Notes: generated from the sequence alone by a model not told the origin. A stretch of DNA of 64,000 nt from Mycolicibacterium crocinum (GCF_022370635.2 NZ_CP092362.2:124001-188000), one strand, 5' to 3'; shown: positions 42,502 to 51,757, counted from the stretch's first letter. A program made the numbers and translations.

Positions 42502-43254
42502 TCAGCCGCCCACCATGATCAGGCCGCCGTCGACCGGCAGCAGCTGACCGGTGATGAAGTGCGAGCCCTCACTCGCCAGGAAGACCAGCACGGGTCCGAG
42601 GTCGCGGTCGGGATCACCGAGCGCACCGCCCAGCGGAATGGTGGCTTTGATCTGCTGATCGATGAACGGCGCCGCGTCCGGCCCGAGGAACTCGCGCAGT
42701 CGCTCCGCGCCGCGGGTCTGCATCGCCGGCGCCAGAGCGTTCACCGTTACGTTGTCGGAGGCCCACGCTTTCGCCGCCGAGCGGGTCCAGGCTTGTACCG
42801 CACCCTTGGCCGCGGCGTAGACCGCGGAGATCGGACTGCCCATCACCGCCTCCGCCGAACCGAAGTTGATGATGCGGCCACCGGACTTGCGCATCACCGC
42901 ATGCGCCGCCTGGTTGGTCAGGATCGTCGTCTTCAAGTTGGTGTCGAGGACGAAGTCGATATCGGCGACGGCGATCTGTCCCGGAATGCCCTGCTGCCAC
43001 AGTCCCGCTGCGTTGACCAGCACGTCGAGGCCGCCCATCTGCGCGACGGCGGCGTCGATCACCGCGCCCACGGAATCGGGGTCCCTGGCGTCGCACTGCA
43101 ACCAGGTCGCTTCCGACTCGTCGGCCGGATCGGTCTGGTGGTAGGTCGCGACGACCTCCGCACCGGCCTCCGACAGCGCCCGGACCGCTGCGGCGCCCAG
43201 GCCGGTGGCCGCGCCGGTCACGACCGCGCGACGTCCGGCAAGCGGCTTGCTCAT
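42502..43254 (-). CDS. Short-chain dehydrogenase/reductase
   Basis: 250 residues, classical SDR: cofactor loop TGAATGLG, NAAG motif, catalytic Ser in NFGSAEAV, YAAAK catalytic pair and a C-terminal LLPVDGGLIMVGG. NAD(P)(H)-dependent alcohol/ketone conversion with unknown substrate. Divergent from the alcohol dehydrogenase at 43.4 kb, with about 125 bases between. Confidence 0.9.
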   Translation of the reverse strand: MSKPLAGRRAVVTGAATGLGAAAVRALSEAGAEVVATYHQTDPADESEATWLQCDARDPDSVGAVIDAAVAQMGGLDVLVNAAGLWQQGIPGQIAVADIDFVLDTNLKTTILTNQAAHAVMRKSGGRIINFGSAEAVMGSPISAVYAAAKGAVQAWTRSAAKAWASDNVTVNALAPAMQTRGAERLREFLGPDAAPFIDQQIKATIPLGGALGDPDRDLGPVLVFLASEGSHFITGQLLPVDGGLIMVGG

Positions 43255-43379
43255 CGGGAGAACAACGACGACTGGGTGGCCGTGTGCCTTACCATGACGG
43301 TCACGCTAGGGTGCGGCACCGCCGGTGTCAACCGTCGGGTATTCGAAAAGCATTGTGCGAGTGGATCTGTGAGGAACAG

Positions 43380-44390
43380 ATGAGAGCAACGATTGTCACC
43401 GGGCCCGGCCAGACCGACGTCGTCGACGTCGCCGATCCGGAGGTCAAAGCAGCCGACGTTCTGGTGAAGATCAAGGCCTGCGGCATCTGCGGTTCCGACG
43501 CGCTCTACATCTCGATGGGTGGTCTGCCACCGCATCAGGGGCGGATGGCGCTCGGGCACGAGCCGGCCGGCGAGGTGGTCGAGGTCGGTCGCGACGTGAC
43601 CGGCATCAACGTCGGGGACCATGTGGTCATCAACCCGATCGGCGCACCGAGTGGGATCATCGGCAACGGCGGCGCCACCGGGGCGCTGGCCGAGTACCTC
43701 CTCGTCGAGAACGCCGTGCGTGGCCAGAGCATCGAGGTCATCCCGGCCGATATTCCGTTCGAGGTGGCAGCCCTCAACGAGCCGATGGCGGTCGCCCGGC
43801 ACGGGGTCAATCAGACCAAGCCCGCACCTGCGGACAAGGTCGCCGTATTCGGTGCCGGGCCGATCGGGCTCGGCGCGACCATCGCCTATAAGGCTCTCGG
43901 TGTCAGCCATGTGACCGTGGTGGACCTGATCGGCTCCCGGCTGGAGAAGGCGCTGGCGGTCGGTGCCGATGCGGTGATCAACGCCGGCGATGAGGATGTC
44001 GCGAAGCGCCTCATCGAATTGCACAGCAAGGGCGAGGCGCTGTGGCCGGGCAAGTCGGGCACCACGATCTACCTCGACGCCGCCGGCGCGCCGTCGGTAA
44101 TCAACACGGCGCTGGGGGCGGCCCAGCGAGGAGCACGGCTGGGTGTGGTCGCCGTGCACAAGGAGCCGGTGCCGGTCGACTTCATCAACATCATGGCCAA
44201 TGAGATCACCGTCGTCGGATCCATGGGATACCCCACCGAAATCTTCGAGGTAACAAAGGATCTCGTTGCCAACTGGCAGAAGTACGCGGTGATCGTCAGC
44301 CATACCTTCGGGTTCGACGAGGTGCAGGACGCGTTGCGGACGGCGATGACGCCGGGTGCCGCCGACAAGGTCGTCGTCACCTTCGACTAG
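43380..44390 (+). CDS. Alcohol dehydrogenase (MDR family) without structural zinc site
   Basis: 336 residues. Catalytic zinc region CGICGSDALY and GHEPAGEV, and nucleotide-binding loop GAGPIGLG, are intact. In the place of the four structural-zinc cysteines the sequence reads NPIGAPSGIIGNGGATGALAEY, with none. ATG 43380 follows GTGAGGAAC. Ends in a four-base convergent overlap with the LLM oxidoreductase gene. Probably oxidises a secondary alcohol or sugar alcohol; substrate unknown. Confidence 0.88.
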   Translation: MRATIVTGPGQTDVVDVADPEVKAADVLVKIKACGICGSDALYISMGGLPPHQGRMALGHEPAGEVVEVGRDVTGINVGDHVVINPIGAPSGIIGNGGATGALAEYLLVENAVRGQSIEVIPADIPFEVAALNEPMAVARHGVNQTKPAPADKVAVFGAGPIGLGATIAYKALGVSHVTVVDLIGSRLEKALAVGADAVINAGDEDVAKRLIELHSKGEALWPGKSGTTIYLDAAGAPSVINTALGAAQRGARLGVVAVHKEPVPVDFINIMANEITVVGSMGYPTEIFEVTKDLVANWQKYAVIVSHTFGFDEVQDALRTAMTPGAADKVVVTFD

Positions 44391-45322
44391 AGCTGTGGCA
44401 GTACCTCGACGGCAAGCAGCTCCAGGGTGGCGTCGGAGGCTCGGTCGTGGGTGAAGAACACCACCTGGCCGAAGCCCATCTCACGGAGTTGACCCAGTCG
44501 GTCGACGATCACGGACGGGGTGCCGATCAGGCCGCCCTCGTGCAGGCCGAAACCCGGTCCGCCGAAGCGCTTCTCGGCGACCGCACGAACACCTTCGAGC
44601 GCTGCGTCGTCAGGCGCCAGGGCCAGTACCGCCTCCACTGACATCACGATGGTGGCCGGGTCCCGGCCGATGTCCTCACACAATGACCGCAGCACGGCCA
44701 GCTTGTGCTCCATCTCGCCGAGTGCGTAGGTGGGTACATTCCAGACGTCGGCGTAGCGGGCGACCAGCGGCAGCGTGTACTTCTCGCCGGACCCGCCCAC
44801 CACGATCGGTGGCCGCGGCTGCTGCACGGGCCCAGGCTTGATCGGCATGTCGCGCACCGTGTAATGCGTTCCGCTGAAATCGATCCGCTGCTCGCCGAAG
44901 GCCTGAGTGAGGATTTCCAGGGTCTCGCGCAGACGGTCGGAGCGCTGGGCGAACGTGCCCCAGTTCAGCCCGAGCCGGTGGTGTTCGTCGTCGATGGAGC
45001 CGCTGCCGATGCCCAACTCGAGGCGACCGGCGGACACCTGGTCCAGGGTGGTGGCCATCTTGGCCAAGACGGCGGGATGACGAAACTGGTTGCACAGCAC
45101 CATGTGTCCGACCCGCAAGCCGTCGGTGCGGGCGAGCAGCGCAGTGGCCAGCGTCCAGGCCTCCAGCGAGTCGATGCCCGGGGCACCGGGGCCGTACATG
45201 TGGTCGTAGAGCCACAGCGAACCGATGCCCAACTCTTCGCAGCGGTGCGCGCGGTGCAGCACGTCGGAGTAGCTGAAACCCATCTGCGGGACGTAGATCC
45301 CGATGTCCAAAGCTGCGGTCAC
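44387..45322 (-). CDS. LLM-class (F420-type) oxidoreductase
   Basis: 311 residues, TIM-barrel flavin/F420 oxidoreductase of the luciferase-like family: LGIGSLWLYDHMYGPG, VSAGRLELGIGSGSIDDEHHRLG, RPPIVVGGSGEKYTLPLVARYADVWN. Mycobacterial members often use F420 rather than FMN. Its GTG start overlaps the stop of the TetR gene upstream by GTGA, so both are one transcript. Confidence 0.9.
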   Translation of the reverse strand: MTAALDIGIYVPQMGFSYSDVLHRAHRCEELGIGSLWLYDHMYGPGAPGIDSLEAWTLATALLARTDGLRVGHMVLCNQFRHPAVLAKMATTLDQVSAGRLELGIGSGSIDDEHHRLGLNWGTFAQRSDRLRETLEILTQAFGEQRIDFSGTHYTVRDMPIKPGPVQQPRPPIVVGGSGEKYTLPLVARYADVWNVPTYALGEMEHKLAVLRSLCEDIGRDPATIVMSVEAVLALAPDDAALEGVRAVAEKRFGGPGFGLHEGGLIGTPSVIVDRLGQLREMGFGQVVFFTHDRASDATLELLAVEVLPQL

Positions 45323-45864
45323 TGCTTGATGCCGACGGCGTGGCGCAACTGAGCCAGGAACTGATCGGCATCGTCACTGCGCACCACATAGTGCGACACG
45401 GCGATGCGAATTGCGGTGGCGGCCTTGATCTCCGCGTTGGGCCCCGTCAGCAGCCGCTGTAGCCGGGTTCGCATGAGCGGCAGGATCCGGGCCAGCTGGG
45501 CGATCACCACCTCGGGTTCGATGTCGATGAGCCGGACCCCGGAGTAGGTCTGTTGATAGGAGACGATGAACTGCAGCGCCGCGTCGAGTTTGTCGGTGCC
45601 ACGCAGCCCGGCCGTGGCCCGGCTGATGCCGGTGTCGAACATCTCCCGCTCGTAGGCGCCGAACGCGTCGAGCAGTTCAGTTTTGGAGGCGAACCAGCGG
45701 TAGAGGGTGGGCCGCGAGACCCCTGCCTGCAAGGCCACCTCCGACAAACTGAGCTTGGTCTGTCCGCTTCGGGCGAGCACCTCGGCGGTCGCATTGAGGA
45801 TGCGGCGGCGCGACGAGGTCTCGTCCTCGTCGGGGATCGCAGCGGTGGTTCCGGCCGGGCTCAC
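45319..45864 (-). CDS. TetR-family transcriptional regulator
   Basis: 181 residues from GTG 45864 (VSPAGTTAAIPDEDE). Helix-turn-helix: RILNATAEVLARSGQTKLSLSEVALQAGVSRPTLYRWFASKTELLDAFG. Upstream in-frame sequence is open but overlaps the divergent P450 gene and is not needed. Co-transcribed with the LLM gene and divergent from a P450 gene, whose promoter carries a 10-bp direct repeat, so it probably regulates both directions. Confidence 0.9.
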   Translation of the reverse strand: MSPAGTTAAIPDEDETSSRRRILNATAEVLARSGQTKLSLSEVALQAGVSRPTLYRWFASKTELLDAFGAYEREMFDTGISRATAGLRGTDKLDAALQFIVSYQQTYSGVRLIDIEPEVVIAQLARILPLMRTRLQRLLTGPNAEIKAATAIRIAVSHYVVRSDDADQFLAQLRHAVGIKQ

Positions 45865-45891
45865 GTGTACAGGATTACAGGTTGCGGGCTT

Positions 45892-45962
45892 AGTGTCACG
45901 CGCAGTTCGCACATCCGAGATCGAAAACACTGTCTTTACAAATTCTGACCAAAGTGTCACGC
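45892..45962. promoter_or_regulatory. Direct repeats AGTGTCACGC in the TetR/P450 divergent promoter
   Basis: Identical 10-bp copies at 45892-45901 and 45953-45962, 61 bases apart (close to six helical turns). The second ends two bases before the first possible P450 start (GTG 45964). Candidate binding sites for the neighbouring TetR protein. The later GTG at 45970 would leave the repeat in the leader. Confidence 0.45.
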
Positions 45963-45963
45963 T

Positions 45964-47211
45964 GTGCTCGTGTCGGCGGACAGCAGTGGCTACAGCCCCC
46001 ACGACATCACGTCGCGGCGATTCTGGGGTCAGACCTTCGACGTCCGCGAGCAGACCTTCGCCGCACTGCGGGCCACCGATGGGCTCACCTGGCATGAGCC
46101 GTTCCCGTCGTTGTTCCCGATGGAGGAGCCCGGCTTCTGGGCGTTGACCCGGCGCACCGACATCGTCCACGCGAGCCTGCACCCCGAGCTGTTCAGCTCG
46201 GCGCAGGGCATCGCGCTCGACCCGATGCCCGCCGAAATCCAGCGGATCGCGACCTTCTTCCTGATGATGGATCCGCCGCAGCACACCGTCTACCGACGCC
46301 TGATCAGCTCGGCGTTCACCCCGCGCAACGTCGCCCAGATCGACGAGCAGGTCCGCAAGAACGCCGCCACCGTGGTCGACGAACTGGTCGGAGCCGGCGA
46401 GGTGGACTTCGTCGCGGCCTGCTCGGCACGGCTGCCGATGATGACGATCTCGGAGATGCTCGGCGTGCCGACCTCTGACCGCGAGGCGGTGGCCAAAGCC
46501 GCCGAGAAGCTCTTCTCGATGAGCGACGACGAGTACGCCACGATCGAGGAACGGGCCGAGGCGACCGTCAACGAGATGTTCCTGCTGGCCGGCACCGGCA
46601 TCGAGCTGGCCAAGTTCCGCCGTAGGCATCCCGGCGACGACCTGATGACCAGCATCGTCAACGCCGAGGTCGACGGGCACCGGCTCACCGACGAGGAGAT
46701 CGGCGCCTTCCTGGTGCTGCTGGCCTCGGCCGGCAACGACACCACCAAGCAGACCACCTCGCACGCCATGCTGGCGCTCGCGGCCAACCCTGACCAGCGG
46801 GCCTGGCTGATGGAAGATTTCGACGGCCGGATCGGTACGGCGGTCGAGGAGTTCATCCGGTGGGCGACGCCGGTGCTGCAGTTCGCCAGGTTCGTCACCG
46901 AGGACACCGAGTTGGCCGGCCAGCAGCTGAAGGCCGGCGACAAGGTCGGGCTGTTCTACTGCTCGGCGAACCGGGACGAGGCAGCCTTCGACCAGCCGGG
47001 GAAGTTCGACGTGGCACGCTCACCGAACCCGCATCTCGGCTTCGGCGGCGGCGGCCCGCACTTCTGCCTCGGCAACCAGCTCGCACGGACCGAACTGCGG
47101 AATCTGTTCCGCGAGTTGCTGTTCCGGGTCGACGTCGAGTTCGGCGAGCCAGACTATCTCCTCAGTAGTTTCGTACACGGGATCAAGCGACTCCCGGCGT
47201 TCGTCCGGTGA
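45964..47211 (+). CDS. Cytochrome P450
   Basis: 415 residues. Heme-binding FGGGGPHFCLGNQLAR with the axial Cys, ExxR helix EEFIRW, oxygen-activating helix LLASAGNDTTKQT, and a C-terminal SSFVHGIKRLPAF that resembles mycobacterial sterol/lipid P450s (CYP124/125/142-like region). Membership of a named family is not claimed. A ferredoxin gene overlaps its stop, giving the likely redox partner. GTG 45964 or GTG 45970 as start. Confidence 0.94.
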   Translation: MLVSADSSGYSPHDITSRRFWGQTFDVREQTFAALRATDGLTWHEPFPSLFPMEEPGFWALTRRTDIVHASLHPELFSSAQGIALDPMPAEIQRIATFFLMMDPPQHTVYRRLISSAFTPRNVAQIDEQVRKNAATVVDELVGAGEVDFVAACSARLPMMTISEMLGVPTSDREAVAKAAEKLFSMSDDEYATIEERAEATVNEMFLLAGTGIELAKFRRRHPGDDLMTSIVNAEVDGHRLTDEEIGAFLVLLASAGNDTTKQTTSHAMLALAANPDQRAWLMEDFDGRIGTAVEEFIRWATPVLQFARFVTEDTELAGQQLKAGDKVGLFYCSANRDEAAFDQPGKFDVARSPNPHLGFGGGGPHFCLGNQLARTELRNLFRELLFRVDVEFGEPDYLLSSFVHGIKRLPAFVR

Positions 47212-47225
47212 GTGTGGGGCAGGGT

Positions 47226-47420
47226 ATGCGTATCGAAGTGGACCTCGGCAAGTGCACCGGGCACGGTATCTGCGAGACCATCGCCGAGGACGTGTTCGAA
47301 GTCGCCGACGACGGCAGCGTCCGCGTCCACGGCGATCAGCGGCCTGAAGCGGACCGGGCGCGGATGCAGCAGGCGGTCACCCAGTGTCCCGCCGCAGCGC
47401 TGTCGCTGGTCGAGGACTGA
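47226..47420 (+). CDS. [3Fe-4S] ferredoxin, P450 redox partner
   Basis: 64 residues from ATG 47226 (MRIEVDLGKC); GTG 47208, overlapping the P450 stop, is a possible longer start. The cluster motif is CTGHGIC with a His in place of the second Cys, then CP near the C terminus (TQCPAAAL), as in P450-linked 3Fe-4S ferredoxins of mycobacteria and streptomycetes. Passes electrons from a reductase encoded elsewhere to the flanking P450 enzymes. Confidence 0.9.
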   Translation: MRIEVDLGKCTGHGICETIAEDVFEVADDGSVRVHGDQRPEADRARMQQAVTQCPAAALSLVED

Positions 47421-47423
47421 TCG

Positions 47424-48128
47424 GTGAAGAAGTACTACAGCCACACCCTGCTGTATTTGCACGAGACCATCGCGCTGGGTTCCGAACGCAGCGACCGGTT
47501 CACCGAGAAGTTCACCGGCATTTACCAGCCGATGATGGAACAGCTTGGCGCGCGGCTCTTCTCGATCTGGGAGACCACCCCCTACAACGGGCACTGGCCG
47601 CAGGTGACGATCATCTGGGAGATCGACGCATTCGCCGACTATGCGCGGATCGGGCGGGCGCAGGCACCCGGCGGCAGCCATCGCGAGGCCGCCGCCCAGT
47701 GGTCGGACTATCTCGCGGGAGTCGGTGCGTCGGGGGAGGGCCGGATCATGTACGCCGGGCGCAGCAACCGCAGCCTTCAGGAGCTCAAGGACGCGAAATT
47801 CGGTGCCGGGCTGGTGATCCAGGAGATCATGCAAACCAAGCCGGGCAAGCAGGACGACTACATCCGGGAGCTGGAACGGCTTTACGTCCCGTGGTCGGAG
47901 CGCACCGGCAAGCGCTGGCTGGGCTCGTTCATCACGACGTTTCGCTTCAACGAGGTGATCCACTACTGGGCGCTCGACGGTGACTGGGACTGCTTCGAGA
48001 ATCACTACCCGTCGTGGAAGGACAGCCCACCGGCCGAGATCGTCACCTGGATGAGCGTCGCACCAGCCCTGCGGGATGGCTGGGAAGACTCGATCCTGCA
48101 GGCCCTGCCACCGTCCCCGCTTCGATAA
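47424..48128 (+). CDS. NIPSNAP-like protein of unknown function
   Basis: 234 residues from GTG 47424, three bases after the ferredoxin. Two similar alpha/beta halves with conserved aromatic residues (RLFSIWETTPYNGHWPQVTIIWEID and RWLGSFITTFRFNEVIHYWALDGDW), suggesting a dimeric alpha-beta-barrel fold like NIPSNAP or monooxygenase-accessory proteins. No signal peptide or cofactor motif. Its last base is shared with the start of the second P450, so it belongs to the P450 operon and may be an accessory or isomerase-like enzyme. Confidence 0.65.
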   Translation: MKKYYSHTLLYLHETIALGSERSDRFTEKFTGIYQPMMEQLGARLFSIWETTPYNGHWPQVTIIWEIDAFADYARIGRAQAPGGSHREAAAQWSDYLAGVGASGEGRIMYAGRSNRSLQELKDAKFGAGLVIQEIMQTKPGKQDDYIRELERLYVPWSERTGKRWLGSFITTFRFNEVIHYWALDGDWDCFENHYPSWKDSPPAEIVTWMSVAPALRDGWEDSILQALPPSPLR

Positions 48129-49351
48129 TGACTGTGATGCAAGACTTTTCGTACAGTCCGTTCGATCCCGCGGTGATGGCCGACCCGCGGCCGTACTACC
48201 GGACACTGCGCGATCACCACCCGGTGTATTACGTCGACGACATCGACACCTATGCGCTGTCCCGATTCGACGACGTCTGGAATGTCCTGGCCGTCAACGA
48301 CGGCACGTTCGTCGCGTCCGAGGGAACCTTGCCCGCGGTGGGCGTGCTGTCACATCGCAACGACGGCCCGGTACCCGACCCGCCGTTGCATCCCCTCCCG
48401 TTCCACGCCAACTTCGACGCCCCGCTCTATGATGACGTCCGGCGCTGCACCGCCGCCCAGTTCCGGCCCAAGTCCGTCGCCGGGTGGGCGGACCGCATTC
48501 GCGAGCTGGCCAACCAGCGCCTGGACGAACTGCTGCCGCGCGGCAGCTTCGACCTCACCCAGGAGTACGGCGGTATCGTCGCGGCATCGGTGGTGTGTGA
48601 ACTTGTCGGTCTGCCAACAGATTTGGCTGCCGACGTGCTGGCTACCGTGAACGCGGGCAGCCTGGCCGAACCGGGCAGCGGCGTCGAGGTCGCCAACGCG
48701 AGGCCCGGATACCTCGAATATCTGATCCCTGTCGTCCAGCAGGTTCGGGCCGGGGACTTCGACGGGCCGCTGCCGATCGTCGAGAATCTCCTGGCCTACC
48801 GGTTGCCCGACGGCTCGGCGCTGACCGACAGCGAAGTGGCGGTCCAGATGCTCGGCGTGTTCATCGGTGGCACGGAGACGGTGCCGAAGATCGTCGCGCA
48901 CGGGTTGTGGGAGCTCAGCCGTCACCCCGATCAGCTCGCGGCGGTGCGCGCCGACCCGACCACGAATGTCCCGGTGGCGCGCGAGGAGATCATCCGCTAC
49001 TGCGCGCCCGCGCAGTGGTTCGCCCGAACCCTCCGACGACCGTTCACCATTCACGACATCACGATGGCGCCGGGTCAACGGATCATCACCCTGCTGGCGT
49101 CGGCCAATCGCGACGAACGGGAATTCGACGAGCCGGAGACGTTCCGCTGGGACCGGCCGATCGAGCGGTCGCTGGCGTTCGGCCGCGGTCAGCATTTCTG
49201 CCTGGGCTTTCATATGGCCCGGCTGGAGATCGCGGTGATGCTGCAGGAGTGGTTGCGCCGTGTCCGGGACTATCGCATCGACGAGCAGCACGCGCTGCGA
49301 CCGCCGTCGAGCTTCCAGTGGGGCTGGAACAACATCCCGGTCCAGGTCTGA
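48128..49351 (+). CDS. Cytochrome P450 (second in operon)
   Basis: 407 residues from ATG 48128. Heme loop FGRGQHFCLGFHMAR, ExxR in REEIIRYC, and helix I GVFIGGTETVPKIV, where the acid-alcohol pair is Glu-Thr. Clearly different from the P450 at 46 kb. In the same operon as that enzyme, the ferredoxin and the NIPSNAP-like gene, so the two P450s probably work on one pathway. Confidence 0.94.
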   Translation: MTVMQDFSYSPFDPAVMADPRPYYRTLRDHHPVYYVDDIDTYALSRFDDVWNVLAVNDGTFVASEGTLPAVGVLSHRNDGPVPDPPLHPLPFHANFDAPLYDDVRRCTAAQFRPKSVAGWADRIRELANQRLDELLPRGSFDLTQEYGGIVAASVVCELVGLPTDLAADVLATVNAGSLAEPGSGVEVANARPGYLEYLIPVVQQVRAGDFDGPLPIVENLLAYRLPDGSALTDSEVAVQMLGVFIGGTETVPKIVAHGLWELSRHPDQLAAVRADPTTNVPVAREEIIRYCAPAQWFARTLRRPFTIHDITMAPGQRIITLLASANRDEREFDEPETFRWDRPIERSLAFGRGQHFCLGFHMARLEIAVMLQEWLRRVRDYRIDEQHALRPPSSFQWGWNNIPVQV

Positions 49352-49429
49352 GCGGACCGAGTAAACCCTCACATACCGCTGAGCGCACGCCTAGCATGAT
49401 GCCCGGGCGGGCGCTGAGAGGGTGGGACT

Positions 49430-50863
49430 GTGCGGCGACTCAACGGTATGGACGCGATGCTGCTCTACAGCGAGACGCCCAACCTGCACACCCACACGTT
49501 GAAGGTGGCGATAGTCGATGCTGCCGGGTTCGACGGCGACTTCGACTTTGAGGTGTTCCGACGCACGGTCGCCGATCGGCTACATCTGCTGGAACCGCTG
49601 CGGTATCGACTGGTCGAGATTCCCGGACGTCTGCATCACCCGATGTGGTTGGAGAACTGCCAGGTCGATCTGGACTATCACTTGCGACGCGTCACTGTCC
49701 CGGCGCCGGGCGGGCGCCGCGAGCTGGACGCCGTGATCGGTGAGATCGCCAGCACGCCCCTGGATCGGACTCGTCCGCTGTGGGAGTTCCACTTCGCCGA
49801 GGGAATGGCCGACGACCGGTTCGCATTGATCGGCAAGGTTCACCACACGTTGGCCGACGGCGTCGCATCGGCGAATCTTCTTGCGCGACTGATGGATCTG
49901 GCTGGAGATGACGCGGCGCCGGCCCAGCCCTATCCGGTGTGCGCGGTGCCGCCCGCCCCTGAGTTGCTGCAGTCTGCGTTCGTCGATCATCTGCGGCAAG
50001 CCGCTGAATTGCCGGCGTTGGTCAAGGATGCGGCTGCGGGCTTCGTCCGGCTGCGCCGGCAGCAGCGGCAGCGTCGTGATCAGGTCGATCTGGCGAAGCC
50101 GTTTTCGGCGCCGGCCACGTTCGTCAACCACGTGGTGTCGCCCGCGCGGACGTTCGCGACCGCCACCCTTGATCTGGCACAGGTCAAGGAGACGGCCAAG
50201 CGTCTCGACGTCACCTTCAACGATGTGATCCTCGCGATCGCCGCCGGCGGATTGCGCGAACTGTTGCTGCGGCACGACGGACACGCCGATCAGCCGCTCG
50301 TCGCCACCGTGCCGGTTGCCACCGACAAGTCCCCGGACCGGGTCACCGGCAATGAGATCGGGGGCCTGTCGGTGTCGCTGCCCGTCCACGTCGATGATGC
50401 GATCGAGCGGGTTCGCTTGACGGCGGTGGCCAGCCGGCGCGCCAAGGAAAATTTTGAGCTGCTCGGGCCGACCGTGCAGGGTCGCATGATGCAGTACCTG
50501 CCGACCGCGATGGCACCCGCGGTATTTCGCTGGCAGGGTCGCCGGGCCGACCGCAACCGGATCATGAACGTCGCGGTGTCCAATGTGCCCGGCCCGCGCG
50601 AACGCGGTCACATCGGCGGGGCGCCGGTCAGCGAAATCTATTCCGTCGGTGTGCTTTCCGCCGGCAGCGCGTTCAACATGACGGTGTGGAGTTACGTCGA
50701 TCAGGTAGACATCGCGGTTCTCTCTGACGACCGCACCTTCACCGACGTGCACGAGGCGACCGACGCGATGGTGCGCGCGTTCGGCGAAATTCGCACAGCG
50801 GCGGGGTTTTCCGATGGCGTACGCAACGTCAGCACCGCCATGCCGCCGGCCGCACCGGTGTGA
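49430..50863 (+). CDS. Wax ester synthase/diacylglycerol acyltransferase (WS/DGAT)
   Basis: 477 residues. The active-site HHxxxDG motif is present as HHTLADG (His138, His139, Asp143, Gly144), with the family N terminus LNGMDAMLLYSETPNLHTHTLKV and the C-terminal NVPGPRE block. Joins acyl-CoA to diacylglycerol or a fatty alcohol to make storage lipid. GTG 49430 start. Convergent with a lysophospholipid acyltransferase gene, one base apart. Confidence 0.95.
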   Translation: MRRLNGMDAMLLYSETPNLHTHTLKVAIVDAAGFDGDFDFEVFRRTVADRLHLLEPLRYRLVEIPGRLHHPMWLENCQVDLDYHLRRVTVPAPGGRRELDAVIGEIASTPLDRTRPLWEFHFAEGMADDRFALIGKVHHTLADGVASANLLARLMDLAGDDAAPAQPYPVCAVPPAPELLQSAFVDHLRQAAELPALVKDAAAGFVRLRRQQRQRRDQVDLAKPFSAPATFVNHVVSPARTFATATLDLAQVKETAKRLDVTFNDVILAIAAGGLRELLLRHDGHADQPLVATVPVATDKSPDRVTGNEIGGLSVSLPVHVDDAIERVRLTAVASRRAKENFELLGPTVQGRMMQYLPTAMAPAVFRWQGRRADRNRIMNVAVSNVPGPRERGHIGGAPVSEIYSVGVLSAGSAFNMTVWSYVDQVDIAVLSDDRTFTDVHEATDAMVRAFGEIRTAAGFSDGVRNVSTAMPPAAPV

Positions 50864-50864
50864 G

Positions 50865-51671
50865 TCAGCCGAGGATGGGCAGCCGGCGCTGGCGGCTCAG
50901 CCGCTTCAACGCCTCGCTCATCACCGCCCGCACGTGCGCGTCGACTTCGGCGATATCGGGGTCGGGTCCGAAACGTTCGACGATGTCGATCGGCTCGAGG
51001 ACTTCGGTGACGATCTTCGACGGCAGCGGCAGATTGGGAGGCATCAGCACGCTGAGCCCGAACGGCACCCCGAAGCTGATCGGCAGGATGTCCATCCTGG
51101 CTTTGGTCAGGCCCAGTCGCTTGGCCAGCCAGTTGCCGCGGGTCAGGAACAACTGCGTTTCCTGGGCCCCGATCGACACGGTGGGCACCAGCGGCACCCC
51201 GGTCTCCAGCGCGGTGCGGACGTAGCCGGTCCGGCCGTTGAAGTCGATCTCGCTCTGGGCGAACGTCGGCCGGTACGAGTCGTAATCGCCGCCGGGGAAC
51301 ACCAGCACCACCGCTCCGGAATTCAGGGCCGTGGCGGCGTTGTCGCGGCTGGCCTCGATGACGCCGACACGGCGCAGCCAGCCGTCGAGAGGCCCGATGA
51401 AGACGCCGTAGTGGGCCAACGTGTAGAGCGGCCGGTCGTAGCCGAAGCGGCGGTAGAACTCCGGGGCGAAGATCATCACGTCCGGAGTGAGCATGCCGCC
51501 GGAATGGTTTGACACCACCAGCGCGCCGCCGGCGGCGGGGATGTTGTCCAGCCCCCGGACCTCGGGGCGGAACCATCGTTTCAGAACCGGCGAGACGGCG
51601 CCGATCACGCTCGCGGTGAACGACGGATCCCACTTCGTGGTCTCGTCTTGGCCGGCGTCGTCGCCGCTCAT
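50865..51671 (-). CDS. Lysophospholipid acyltransferase family protein
   Basis: 268 residues from ATG 51671 (MSGDDAGQDETTKWD). PlsC-like acyltransferase with VVSNHSGGMLTPD as the His-containing active-site segment, VLVFPGGDYDSYRPTF as the substrate motif, and VPLVPTVSIGAQE. Transfers an acyl chain from acyl-CoA to a lysolipid. A poorly conserved spacing between His and Asp in the first motif is typical of this actinobacterial subgroup. Confidence 0.9.
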   Translation of the reverse strand: MSGDDAGQDETTKWDPSFTASVIGAVSPVLKRWFRPEVRGLDNIPAAGGALVVSNHSGGMLTPDVMIFAPEFYRRFGYDRPLYTLAHYGVFIGPLDGWLRRVGVIEASRDNAATALNSGAVVLVFPGGDYDSYRPTFAQSEIDFNGRTGYVRTALETGVPLVPTVSIGAQETQLFLTRGNWLAKRLGLTKARMDILPISFGVPFGLSVLMPPNLPLPSKIVTEVLEPIDIVERFGPDPDIAEVDAHVRAVMSEALKRLSRQRRLPILG

Positions 51672-51739
51672 GGCTCCCCCAGGGATCACTGTGTGCCGGC
51701 GGCTGCCTCCCCGACGACCGTCACACCAGCGGATATACG

Positions 51740-51757
51740 ATTCTCAGAAGCGAGAAT
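51740..51757. promoter_or_regulatory. Palindrome ATTCTC-6-GAGAAT upstream of acyltransferase gene
   Basis: Perfect 6-bp arms in the 197-base gap between two divergent genes. It lies about 70 bases before the acyltransferase start, a normal operator position. Confidence 0.35.

Noticed and set aside
45865-46764. N-terminal extension of the TetR frame at 45.3 kb to about 480 residues
   Set aside because: The extra part is the antisense of the P450 gene; a GTG start at 45864 gives a normal-sized TetR protein.
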